A stretch of 64,000 nucleotides of DNA from Orychophragmus violaceus. Its lineage: Eukaryota; Streptophyta; Magnoliopsida; Brassicales; Brassicaceae. Below are positions 34,477-45,787 of the stretch, piece by piece. The position numbers and the translations under genes are program-made. The notes under the pieces were generated by a model. That model saw nothing but the letters and a program-made list of their open reading frames with translations. It was not told where the DNA came from and made no database searches. The DNA lies in assembly GCA_030180135.1 (NCBI GenBank), contig CM058231.1:49858235-49922234 (forward strand), read 5' to 3'. Numbering within the stretch: the first letter of the stretch is position 1; every line of letters begins with the position of its first letter.

Positions 34477-35957
34477 TGCTGAAAATTTAAGATGAAAGGA
34501 TTTTAGTTAATATGTTCTATATGATTAATCTCGCATTATATTCAATAACATTAGTTACTCTCAATAGAATATAATGATTCCAAGATCCACATATAACTAA
34601 GATCAAAGTGGGCCACTGGCCGTCACCCAACCTTAGCTTATATCGGTAAGCCCTATCTCGGCTAATTATATCTGTGATATAACTCTTGGTTGTGAATCTG
34701 GGCCCGAGGCCCAATCCACTCTGATGTCTCAAGGTCCGGGACTCCCGATGACCCAGCCAAGAAAACCAGACTATACAGTCATGTAATCACTAATGTCTGG
34801 GACTCCCAATAACATTAATGAATCACAAACTGTCTTACCCACGCAAAAGATAGACACCCTCACACTGTAAGGCCATGTGTACAATTGAATGGGTTTCAAC
34901 AGCTGACATAGACTGGACAAGACATCCAACGCTTGATATTATTTGAGGTTTATAGTTTTTCTTAAAATCTCATCCCAAAATAGAAGATTACTATTTTGGG
35001 AAACTTTCCATTTTGGGAAACCTTCTGTTTTAGGAAACTTTCTAAAATTGGAAACTTTCTAACTGTAGAAATTTCCTAAATATCCAAAACATGCAAATCT
35101 AGAAACTTCTATTCCAAGAAACTTTCTAATTTAATATTTTGGAAACAAATTAATTTAAAAATCAAATTTTAATTATTAAATAATTTTTAAATTAAATCTG
35201 AAGAAGAGACTCAAATAACTGGCCCAATTGTTTTAACTTCTTGGCCCAAGGCCCAAGAATTGGTCTATGTCCAAGACATAACCCAATTGCCCAATTAAAT
35301 GACATAACCGGTCTGGTTCATTAAAATTGGTCTAACCAAGATTAATTACTACGATAACCACAATTGTTAACCGGTTATTTACTAAACCGGATTTTCTCAA
35401 TTTATTTGGTCCAACCAAATCAAATTAGAAAACCACTGGTTTAGGCACTAAATCCAATTTTAAACGACATTGGATTTCTTATCACGGTTTAAACAGATTT
35501 AATAAATTTTATTAAGTCTGTAAACCGTGACGATCAAAATTTTAATTATTTTAAACCGAACCATAAACCAAACCGAAACGACCGATTGATCACGTGAACC
35601 GATCACGATCGGGACATCGCAAGCTTCACGCGATCGGGACGAGAGGCGGGACGGGACGGGACGGCTCGGGCCGAGATAGGCGGGACGCGATCGGTCCATC
35701 TCTCGCGATCGGAACGACCACGCGACTCGATCCGGCAAAGCGATCGGTCCGTGCGTCACTCCGATCCGGACGTGTGATCCTTTGGCGATCAACACTCCGA
35801 CGCATACCAATCCAAAAGGATCGGATCATGCGATTTTAGTTTAGGGTTTTAACTTTGTTTCTTAAGTGTTTTACTTATCAATTTCAAGCAAAGATTGATT
35901 CAAACACTTCTAAACAACCTAAACATGATTCTAACAAGAAATCCTAATAGAACCAAT
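34477..35957 (-). other. E2 5' leader (no gene)
   Basis: Same layout as E1: conserved region after gag, GGAAACTTTC-type array (about 34985-35130) and GATCG-rich island (about 35585-35800). The primer site is at 35958-35970. Confidence 0.75.
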
Positions 35958-35971
35958 GGCTCTGATACCAC

Positions 35972-36607
35972 TGAAGGATTGTTTAGTGTTTGTCCTGGTT
36001 TAATTCTGTCAGATTAAACTCTACTAAACATATTGGATCTAGGTTCTCTTGCAGAATCATAAAGGGATCTCAGTAATACCTTGTTTATGCAGCGGATTAG
36101 AGAGGTATCGTCAGAGATCAGCAGAACCGCCAAGGGACAGCTCCTCCAGAGGTTCACACACGCACACTTCAGGAAAAATGGCTGCTAGACCAGAGAGAGG
36201 GAGGCGCAGAGAGAGAGAGGAGAGGCGCAGAGAGAGTTAGGGAAAAAGAGAGCTAGGTCAAGTTTTAATTATAAAACCCTTGTCTAGTTCTGTTGGGCTT
36301 TTGGGCCCAAGTCCCAGTCTGATTAAATCCCTTAGATTTAATCAGGCCCTTTAATCTCTCTAAGTATAGTAAATGCCTAGCACTTTTACCGTACTTCTGC
36401 TGAACCGTTCCCTCATAGTTTCCTGTTAGCTTAGGCGTGTGACCCATATGGGATCATATAATAAAGGCAATAAATCCAAGACTTATAGATCATGAGCGGA
36501 CTCTAGCAAGCCATCATGACCCCCAGTATTATATGACTTATGTCTGATCATTGACATACTCTTACTTTCTAGAGACAGTACAGAGATTACTGGACATAAT
36601 TCCAACA
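35972..36607 (-). repeat. E2 5' LTR (636 bp)
   Basis: Identical to 21583-22218. Followed by GATGA (36608-36612) and the continuing transposase copy B. Confidence 0.95.
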
Positions 36608-38935
36608 GATGACTCATGGAAGGTTGTCATGTCCATATTGTTTGGATGATACGAAAACGTTTTGGTTGCCAAATGGGCGAAAACACAGCTGGTTTGATTG
36701 TCACATAATGTTTTTGCCCGAGGATCATCCCTATAGACGGAATGTTAGGTCTTTCTTGAAGAACAAATTTGTTCATGACGAACCTCCGCCGTGGTTGACC
36801 GGGGAAGAAATTTTACGGGAGAGGATTAACAACATATCCGGACTTTGTAGGACGGTGGATTGTGGAGGCAAAGGACATGAAAATGCATCTCGGACAATTG
36901 AAGCGTATGGTGTTGACCACAACTGGGTGAAGAAGAGTATCTTTTGGGATTTGCTGTATTGGGAGGACCTACTTCTTCGACACAACCTTTATTTTATGCA
37001 TATTGAGAAGAATTTCTTCGACAATCTCATCAACATGGTCCTAAATGTTCCCGGAAAGACGAAAGATAATGTTAAATCAAGGATGGATCTCCCTTCGTTT
37101 TGCAGAAGAACTGACTTAGAGATCGCTCGAGATGGGAAAGTACATGTTCCAATCTTCAGATGTCAAAGGGAAGTAAATAAAATTTTCTAACGTGGTTGAA
37201 GAATGAAATTAAATTTCCAGACGGGTACGTTTCAAATTTTTACATTGTGTTAATGTGGATACAGGAAAGATTTCAGGTCTAAAAACATGATTTTCATGTC
37301 ATCATGCAACGACTTCTTCCAATTGCATTTACGGAACTACTACCGAAAAATGTGCATGCAGCAATTTCAGGTATTATATATTTAAATTAATGTATCATTT
37401 AACTATTAGTTTTGCATTTAATGATTTTACTTGATGATTTATGTAGATATTGCTCTATTCTTCCGAGACATATCTACCAAAATCCCAAGAAAATAAGATC
37501 TTGCCACTCTGAAAAGAAATATAGCTATGCGGCTTTGCAATCTCGAAAAGATCTTCCCACTGTCGTTCTTTGATGTAATGGAACATTTACCCATGCATCT
37601 TCCAAATGAAGCTGCTTTAGGCGGTCCGGTGCAGTACATGTGGATGTATCCTTTTGAACGATACATGTATCACTTGAAGAAAAAATTTAAAAACAAGGCC
37701 CGAATCGGAGGATCGATTGTAGCTCAATGTGTAAATAAAGAAATTTCATATGTGACCGCTAATTATGTTACACCTCCAGAAGTTTTGGACCCCGCAGAAG
37801 ATGTCAGGGAAATTCATTTCACATACAGGTACGATGATGTTCCGATCATGTTCCAGCAAAGAGGATGAGTCAGCGGAAGCATGTCACGGACATGGTTAAA
37901 TGATGAAGACTACAACATACTTTAGACATTTTTACTTCTCAACTGTGAAACATTTGAACCATATGAAAGGTATGTTTTTATAGTAAATTTTATTTCATAA
38001 CCACTAACAAGTTAATTTATATCTAATTTACATTTTATTAGTTGTTATATAATGCATAAATAATATATACGTAGGATGTTTGAAGACTATATAAGATAGA
38101 GCCATCCAAACATTACTTCAAACGCCATGATGAGAGTGAAAGATGAGAAATTTGAAATGTGGTGCAGAGACAATGTAAGTACTAAAATTTTGTGGCTTGC
38201 TTAATTATATATGTGTTATATATGTCATCTACTAAATTTTAAATAAATTTACAGATAAATACTACTGCGTTATTTGATTTTCCATTGTGGGTACTGGAAT
38301 TTGTACAAGGTCCGAGACATCAAGTCAAGTCATGGCCTATGTTTTACTCGAGGGGATTCCATTACCATACCCAAAACCATGGGAAAAATCGAAAGACGAT
38401 GTACTATGGTGTTTCTGTACAGGGAACTGCTGACACCGAGTATTTTGGACTGATTGACGAGATATTCATGATAGAGTATAACGGTGTCGTTTGCCTAAAA
38501 GCTATGATTTTCAAATGCCAATGGTTAAACACCACTCGAGGAATACAAAGACATCCATCAAGTATTGCTGATGTTTGCCCGAAGATGCATTATGACAAGT
38601 GTGATATATTCATCTTACCAAAGCAATGTGATCAGGTGTATTACATTCCTTATCCGCGAGTACGACCAACCAGAGAAGAATGGTGGACTACAACGAAGGT
38701 TATGCCAAGAGGATTTTGTAAAACTCAGGAGGTTTCTCAGTTTACAATACAGAGTGACATTGCAGAGCATCTTATACTGACAACTGATATTGTACGTGTC
38801 GAAGCACATGCAGTCCAAGATGCCACAGAGTATGATACGACACCGATGATCAATCCAAATGATGAATATGTGTCTGAAGATGATATAAATGATCAGTACA
38901 GTGAGTATTCGGATTCAGACTCACGTGAAGACTAG
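36608..38935 (+). pseudogene. TNP2-type CACTA transposase, copy B, 3' part
   Basis: It continues Transposase_21 (HGRLSCPYCLDD, WFDCHIMFLPEDHPYRR, LLYWEDLLLRHNLYFMHIEKN), then DUF4218-like (MHLPNEAALGGPVQYMWMYP) and DUF4216-like exons. The last exon, 38285-38935, is fully open (216 codons) and ends in an acidic tail (SEDDINDQYSEYSDSDSRED), as usual for TNP2 proteins. It includes the part lost from copy A after 38591. Frameshifts near 37170 and a TAG near 37922 remain. This is the half attached to the intact right side of the transposon. Confidence 0.85.
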
Positions 38936-39287
38936 AAATATTGTAACTTTTAAAAGTAATGAATAATATTTTTAAATTTTAACTCATGATCAAATGTATT
39001 AGCATAATCCTAGACCCTAAACGTTAAACATCGATATATATAATTATATAATGAAACATTTATAAATTTAACTCATGATCAAATGTATTAATATGATTTT
39101 GAACCATAAACCCTAATCCCTAAACCATAAACCCTAAACCTTAAATATCGATATATATATAATTATATAATGAAATATTTATAAATATTAATTATTGATC
39201 AAATGTATTAATATGATTGTAACCCTAAATTAACACATAAACCCTAAACACCTAAACCCTAAAACTCAAACCCTAAACCCTAAACAT

Positions 39288-39335
<48 letters not shown>

Positions 39336-39500
39336 GAAATGAATTTATATATATATATATATATAATGTATAATCATATGAATTTCCAAATTAATTTATA
39401 TATATACATATATATAATTATATAATTAATTTATTTATATATATTTATATAATCATATAATTATAGGTATACTTGATTATATAATCATATGTATAATCAT
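38936..39500. repeat. AT-rich intergenic repeats with telomere-like words
   Basis: Three imperfect tandem units, starting near 38981, 39071 and 39191, each open with a (A)TGATCAAATGTATTA word and carry AAACCCTAA-type words (plant telomere repeat is CCCTAAA). TA-dinucleotide runs follow (about 39290-39370). No gene was seen. Confidence 0.75.
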
Positions 39501-39509
39501 ATAATTTTA

Positions 39510-39655
39510 GTATAGCCACGACTTGCCACGGTTTATGTCGTGGCTATATTAAAATCAATTAAACCGCGGTTCAATTCATTCGGTATCCAACATTTCTCGG
39601 TTTAATTTTTGTGTAGCCACGAATAGCAACAATTAAAGTCGTGGCTATGTAATTA
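39510..39655. repeat. Internal CACTA motif cluster upstream of second gene
   Basis: TAGCCACGA and TCGTGGCTA words occur in inverted pairs just upstream of the second gene's 5' region. They resemble the subterminal repeats and could serve as binding sites or mark an older internal end (inference). Confidence 0.6.
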
Positions 39656-40188
39656 ACATTTGGCGGCAAAAAATTGGGTTGGCGCTAATTTATTTGGCCC
39701 AAAAATGGCCCGGGAAAGAGCACCGATTGGGAAATACCCTAAGGCATTCCCATCTTCTTCATTTCATCTCTTTTGACGTTTTTCTTCTTTCGATTTCTCT
39801 GTCTGGTTCTCTCGATCTCCTTCGGTTTCTTCGATTTCGATCCGTAGAAGCTTATATCTCTTACTCTCTCTTAGTTCTTCTTCGATTTCACCATAGTTCC
39901 TCTGCGATTTCGTTGTATTTCTGCTTAACTCGATTCGTCAGAAAACCCTAACTCGTCCTCCTTTGATTTTCAACTGTAAGTCTCTCCATCTTTGCTTCTA
40001 ATTTTCAATTTGCATTCTGGTATTTAGATTAGTATTTTGTTTACAAAAACCCTAATTTTTCTCTCGGGTTGTGCTAAGTATGACAAACCCTAATTTTTTT
40101 CTCTCGGTTTTTGTTTCAACTGACTATCTCTATTAGCTTCTCTTTCTTCGATTTTGCATATCTAACATGGATCTCTTCATGCATGCAG

Positions 40189-43100
40189 ATGAATCGTCTC
40201 GAAATTTCTTCCTCGGGTGATGGATCCACAGCTCGGAGACGAGTTGTTCAAATTCATATTGCTCCAGCAGCGACCAGGGCAACCGCTTCAGTAGGCGCTC
40301 AATATCCTCTTCCTAGTTTGGCCGCCTTGATGGCTGCTCCGGAAAGACAGAGCATGCATCTTATCCATCCTAATCGAGAAAATGGGGGTTTATGGTAAGA
40401 TCCTTGTACAACTGTTTAGAAATAATTCCTTGTATAATTGTTTATGCTTAAATCCTTGTAGAACCGTTTGGACTTGATGTGATAGTTGATGACTTGTGTG
40501 TGTCGATTATGGGATTGAGTTTGCTTCTGAAAAGATGAGCCTGGTTCTTGATGTGATAATTGATTACTTGTTTCTGGGATTGAGTTTGCTTCTAAAAATT
40601 TATGAGTCTGCTTTTGGTATGTGTTTAGAATTCGTTCCTTATAGAACCTTTTCGACTTAATGTGATAGTTGATGACTTGTATGTATAGTGTCTGCTATGG
40701 GATTGAGTTTGCTTATGAAAATCGATGGGACTGTTTATGCTTAGATCCTTAGCAGTATGTGTTTAATATGACTAGATCGTTTCTTATAGAACCGTTTATG
40801 CTTAGATCCTTAGCACTATGTGTTTAATGAGCTTTAATTTGGTATGTCTAAGTCTGATTACAATATATTGGTTTTGGTTTGTTTGATATCTTCTGAGTTT
40901 GATAAGAGTATTAATGCTAAGTATGGTCTTGTTTAATGTCTTCTGAGTTTGTTTAATATTACTAGATCGTTTCTTATAGAACTGTTTATGCTTAGATCCT
41001 AAGCAGTCTGTGTTTGATGAGCTTTAATTTGGTATGTCTAAGTCTGATTACAGTATATTGGTTTCGGTTTGTTTGATATCTTCTGAGATTGATAAGAGTA
41101 TTAATGCTAAGCATGGTCTTGTTTAATGTCTTCTGAGATTACTTAATGTGAATAGGTCGTGTCTTATAGAACTGTTTATGCTTAGATCCTTAGCAGTCTG
41201 TGTTTGATGAGATTTAATTTGGTAAGTCTAAGTCTGATTACAATATATTGGTTTTGGTTTTGTTTGATATCTTCTGAGTTTGATAAGAGTATTAATGCTA
41301 AGTATGGTCTTGTTTAATGTCTTCTGAGTTTGTTTAATATGACTAGATCGTTTCTTATAGAACTGTTTATGCTTAGATCCTTAGCAGTCTGTGTTTGATG
41401 AGCTTTAATTTGGTATGTCTAAGTCTGATTACAATATATTGGTTTTGGTTTGTTTGATATCTTCTGAGTTTGATAAGAGTATTAATGCTAAGTATGGTCT
41501 TGTTTAATGTCTTCTGAGTTTGTTTAATATGACTAGCTCGTTTCTTATAGAACTGTTTATGCTTAGATCCTTAGCAGTCTGTGTTTGATGAGCTTTAATT
41601 TGGTTTGTCTAAGTCTGATTACAATATATTGGTTTTGGTTTTGTTTGATATATTCTGAGTTTGCTAAGGGTATCAATGCTAAGTCTGGTCTTGTTTAATG
41701 TATTCTGAGATTACTTAATATGACTAGGTCGTGTCTTCTGAGTTTGTTTGATATTGATATTGATCGTGTCTTCTGAGATTGTTTAGAGTATCAATGCCAA
41801 GTCTGGTCAGGTTTTGTTTATTGTTGAGTTTGATACTGCTTTTGTATTTGTCATAGGTTTGGCATTGATGATTTCTTGAGAAAAGACATTGTGGCAGCAT
41901 ATCAATCGAATTTCTGGGGACGTTGGTGGAATTATAGTATGGTGCCCCATGAGAATAAGACTGAGTGGTGGACTACCTTTGTGGTAATGTTTATTTTTAT
42001 GTATCACGTTTTTATGCTATCCTCGTCTGTATTCTTTTTATAATAAACTGATGGTATTGTTTTTTCATGTGCAGCAAAAGTACTATTGGGATCCTATACA
42101 TCACAATTTGGTGTACGAGAAATGGGAAACCATTACCAGACTATCAATTGGGGACATTGTGAGCAAGAGGCGACGAAATGGCAAAAAACTCCTTTTATTG
42201 GGGTTGGAGACTGGGGTATAATGCTGGAGACCTGGGAGGAGGAGCAAGATCAATGCAGAGAACTCTTCCTCGGATAAACATGGGTTAGGCACCCATCGTC
42301 ACACTTCTGGATCAATACCACACATTCGTGTGGCCCATTATATGGTAAGTTCATTCTTAATGTAAATAATAATAACTGTTTTTATTATCATACTAACACG
42401 TTTCTGTACAGAGGGAGGAGGCTGGTGGACAAGATATTCCTCTAACTGCGGTGGTACTTAAGACTCACACAAAGAAGAACGGCACTGTAATTGACAAACA
42501 AGCTGAGAGTCTAGTGAGGCAAGCTGAGGAGCTGGCTATCTCTCGATCCCATGTTCCATCCGAAAGTGATGATGGATCCAGCGGCTCTACTCCATCCAAC
42601 GAAGAAATCACGGCCGCCTATCTTGAAGTAAGCATTTCGTTTTGTTAGTTAAATTAACTTGATCACTGAGTATATTTAAGTGTCTGCTAAGTATAAGTAA
42701 TGTTTTGATATAGTTGTTTGATCACTGCTACGCCCTAGTTTAATCATTGCTAAATAGTTGTAATAGGTTTGATTATTACTATGCTAAGTATGACTTTGAT
42801 AGTATAGTTGGATATTGAAATGTGTTATGTGTCTTTTGTTTGGTTTACATATGTGTCTTGAGTTTGGTTCTGAGTTTAGATTAATCACTGCTAAGTCTAA
42901 GATTGGTGGATATTGGTTTTGTTTGATGCCTTCTGAGTTTGTAGGATATTGTTTTGTTTGGTTCTGAGTTTGGTTATGTTTGTTTTTCAGATGGCCAAAA
43001 ACAAGAAGGAGCGTATTTATGGGCTCGGGTCAATCCAATATCTTCAAGTTTCACCCAAAGACAATGCTGCTGCACTCCTAAGGCATGCTGAATCCCAGTC

Positions 43101-43452
43101 ACTTCTGACCAGTATGCAGGGGGACATAGTAGGGTTGAAAGATGGACTGGCAGCTCTTCCATTGGCGAGTATGCAGGACGACATCGGTGGTTTGAAAGTA
43201 TGTATGTATTTTCTTCTAAGGATGAATGGCGTGGATCCAGAAACACATCAACCCATTATCCGTCAGAGCCCACCTTCTGCTCGTAGCAGACATTCAGAGC
43301 ATTCTCAGCAGAACAACAACATCGTCTCTTCAACAAACAACAACCCCATTCCAGCAGACAATCCAAACAACAACGACCCTACTACAGCAAACAAGTCCCC
43401 AATCAATCTTGGGAATGAAACTCCCCATTCACTCTCATTCTCAAATGAATGA
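40189..43452 (+). pseudogene. CACTA second gene, Transposase_24-like, five coding exons, one nonsense
   Basis: Splice-consistent exons are 40189-40394, 41857-41983, 42075-42344, 42412-42627 and 42991-43452, all joining in frame with GT-AG borders. A 5' UTR intron is likely at 39975-40188. The product would be about 426 residues. It has the WWTTFVQKYYWDP block, GTHRHTSGSIPH and LKTHTKKNGTVID typical of the plant Ptta/En/Spm family (Transposase_24), then a C-terminal Q/N/S/P-rich tail. A single TAA at 42219-42221 interrupts exon 3. In En/Spm the second product binds subterminal repeats, and that role here is inferred. Start chosen as first Met after an acceptor site. Confidence 0.75.
40771..41722. 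repeat. Intronic tandem repeat, about 190-bp unit, five copies
   Basis: Units start at an ACTAGATCGT-like word at 40771, 40961, 41151, 41342 and 41532, with a decayed sixth start at 41723. Spacing is 190-191 bp. Each unit holds TTTATGCTTAGATCCT, TAAGTCTGATTACA and TCTTCTGAG words. It lies wholly within the first coding-region intron of the second CACTA gene. Confidence 0.9.
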
Positions 43453-43659
43453 GAATGAATGTGTAATGTTGAACAATTAGTAGTATTTTGTATTTTAGTT
43501 TGTATAAAGCTTTTGTTATCTGTGTAAATGAATCAATGATCCCTAAAAACAATTAGGCTTTTGGTTGTATAGTATTATTATCTTAAGAATGTTATAATAT
43601 TTTGTTATGTTTATTTTATGAATTAATCAGAATTATAATCAAAATTAGTTATTAAAATA

Positions 43660-44151
43660 TGCAATTCTTCGTGACTAATCAAGTCATCATACCCACGATA
43701 AGTCGTGGATATTCATGGCCATATCCACGAATATATTCATGGATATGCGTGGCTATATCCACGAATGATTTTGTGGCTATTCGTGACAAAATAGCCACGA
43801 AATATTTGTCGATATTAGTGGATATGAGTGGCTATATCCACGAATGGTTTCATGGCTAATCGTGACAAAATAGCCACGAAACATTTGTCGATATTCGTGG
43901 CCAATATACATGAATGTTTCGTGGCTATTTTCGTGTTATTCGTGGCAATAATAGCCACAAAATATTTGTGGATATTTGAAGCTAATAGCCAGGAATATTG
44001 TCGTGGCTAATCCGTGGCAGGCTTTCCACGAACAGCTACGAAATTCTGTTTTCCACGAGCCCATAGCCACGAAAAAATCCCACACATTTCTTGTAGCCTC
44101 AAAATAGCCTCAAAATAAAATTTGTGGCTAATCGACAGATTTCTTGTAGTG
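43660..44151. repeat. CACTA right subterminal array and terminal inverted repeat
   Basis: A dense array of TAGCCACGAAA, TTTCGTGGCTA and ATCCACGAAT words runs from about 43680 to 44080. The terminus TTTCTTGTAGTG ends at 44151, the complement of the conserved CACTACAAGAAA. A second partial copy, TTTCTTGTAG, lies 53 bp inside (44087-44096). Confidence 0.85.
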
Positions 44152-44279
44152 TAAATCACATTCAATTTCACACCACCTTCACTTACGGCTGTTACATCGC
44201 CGGAACCATATGCTCCTATATATCCCCAGCCACTTTCTCAAATCCCACACATCACAGGAAGACGAGGCTGAAGAAGACG

Positions 44280-45139
44280 CAGCCTTGAGACATTAATGGA
44301 AAGCCTACCGTTTATGCTCATCTTCCTCCCCTCCCTCAGGATTTGGCTCCGCTTGCTCTTCCTTCTGACGGCGTTTGAGTTAGAGGAAGAGAGATCCTCT
44401 CTTTGGGTAGCTCTAGATCAGGTTACTGATCCGCAGATCTTAGGCTCGATCTGTTACAGGAAAATGGCGCAGAGATTTGAATAAATGGACACGTCAGCAA
44501 TAAGATTTCAGATTAGGATCTTTCGGTTTTAGTTGTTGCAATTGTTAGAAAATGTTTTATTCTTTTATTTAAGATAGATTTCTGCCTTAGAAATCATCAA
44601 TATGAACTTGACGTTATTTTGCATTCTCTATCTCTATTCTGGAAAACTCTTGCTCATCTTTGTTTAAGAATCTATTCCACTTTCTGGATTCTTTGCAAGT
44701 GAGGACAGAATCCGTGTTTTACAAACATTGATTCTTTTATCGATTCTATTATCGTTTTTCTTTATCACGATAATAAGACCAGCCTATTTTTTGGAGCCAC
44801 TGGTGTTGTGGTATGTGCTAAAAACTCAGCTCCATTAAGTGCGGTTGTGACTAAAGCAAGTGTTGGATCGCTTGAAGTAATGGAACTTAGATTCCAGCCA
44901 CTGGCGTGTGGGTGATTCCGTTTCTCCAAAGGCTGTTTCTTTGAACGAGGTTTTACCCGGTAGCCCGACATTTCTTGTCTTGGGGAATGAAGGAACTGGT
45001 TTAAGGCCATTAGTAGAGAGATCATGTACAGAGTTAGTTCGGATTAGCGGTAATTTGCCTAACGATGTTGCAGCTACAGAATCTGAAGATGCGGAAGTCG
45101 AAGGATTCATATTCTTTTCTAGTTGTGGAGAGCTTGAAC
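44280..45139 (+). pseudogene. SpoU-type RNA 2'-O-methyltransferase fragment
   Basis: Pieces in shifting frames match plant SpoU-family RNA methyltransferases: LWVALDQVTDPQ (about 44400-44436), GATGVVVCAKNSAPLS (about 44795), ASVGSLEVMELR, then SVSPKAVSLNEVLPGSP, FLVLGNEGTGLRPLVERSC and VRISGNLPNDVA. The last blocks form the SAM-binding knotted motifs. A roughly 290-bp T-rich insertion (about 44480-44770), a deletion near 44895 and a frameshift near 45100 inactivate it. A GT donor at 45140 follows an N codon as in spliced relatives, so an intron seems retained. Recognition rests on remembered family motifs. Confidence 0.7.
44480..44770. other. Unidentified insertion in the methyltransferase fragment
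   Basis: Non-coding, T-rich sequence separates the TDPQ block from the AYF-GATG block, which are adjacent in relatives. It looks LTR-like, but no ends or duplications are clear. Confidence 0.45.
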
Positions 45140-45787
45140 GTGAGTATTGCATCTGCTTTATTTCTTCATCAGTTGATAGGAAACAAATCAAATGTTTAAT
45201 TCGTGGTGAGAAATTAGTATGTGCGGTTGCTGGTATTTATTTTAAAACTAATAGTTGGACAAATTTTTGTTTTGTTAGTTCAATTACTGGGAAAATGGCT
45301 TGGTCATATAAGTCCTCCTGTTGTCTTAATAGTTTGTTTTGTTGGTATTTATTTTTTGCTTCCCGGAAAAATAATGCTCTTACTCCAAGCTTCTTCTTTT
45401 TGTTACTCGATCGTTTGATCCGATTCCGTGTCACTGGTCTTGAGATGAAGATCTATAGATAGCTTTGTATTACAGTAATCAGATATTGAAGTAGATTCAG
45501 CAATGCATTTAATTTACTAAAATGATTTTGTTTTTGTTTGCTTATTCATAGACGTTGGATTGAGTCAGGAAAGTTGCTAAATTTGGGTCAAACGGCGAAC
45601 TATCTAGGATTTTAGCTTTGGAATTTTGCAACTTTACTTTTGGGCATCTCGCAAATGTTACTATAAAATGTATGAGAAAGTCGTTTTGGTTTCCTTGGAT
45701 CCATACTCGAATGTGATGGATTTTTTTGTGCAGGGGAGGATTTGAAAGTTTCGAAAGAGTACCTAAATGGTAGACAATTTTAGCAGA

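Larger units (their letters stand above)
21583..36607 (-). mobile_element. E2: Ty1/copia retrotransposon split by E3
   Basis: Without E3 and its target duplication it is 7590 bp. The 636-bp LTRs (21583-22218 and 35972-36607) are identical by eye over their whole length, which implies a very recent insertion. It has the target duplication GATGA, an initiator-Met primer site and a polypurine tract. The gag-pol is close to E1 and E6 but carries a frameshift and a nonsense codon. It sits in transposase copy B. Confidence 0.95.
8510..44151 (+). mobile_element. CACTA (En/Spm) DNA transposon, expanded by nested insertions
   Basis: The right end is the CACTA terminus TTTCTTGTAGTG (44140-44151), preceded by dense subterminal AGCCACGAAA/TTTCGTGGCT repeats (43660-44080). 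Matching repeats lie near the left edge (8511-8790). Inside are a TNP2-type transposase gene present twice and a Transposase_24-type gene. Removing E1 and E2 (with E3) leaves about 12.9 kb. I could not find CACTACAAGAAA at the left, so that terminus is missing or rearranged. The left coordinate is where subterminal repeats begin. Confidence 0.85.

Noticed and set aside
39290..39420. TA-dinucleotide runs as a regulatory or matrix-attachment site
   Set aside because: Plain microsatellite; nothing in the sequence supports a specific role.
39679..39951. 90-codon ORF upstream of the second CACTA gene
   Set aside because: It lies in the CT-rich 5' untranslated exon, has Leu/Ser/Phe-rich low-complexity content and does not continue into the coding exons.
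42086..42277. 63-codon ORF beginning MGSYTSQFGV in the second CACTA gene
   Set aside because: It is the wrong frame of exon 3. The frame joining both neighbouring exons and carrying the QKYYWDP block is preferred despite its TAA.
44087..44096. TTTCTTGTAG as a possible true right end of the CACTA element
   Set aside because: It lacks the final TG and the motif at 44140-44151 is complete. The inner copy is treated as a partial duplicate.
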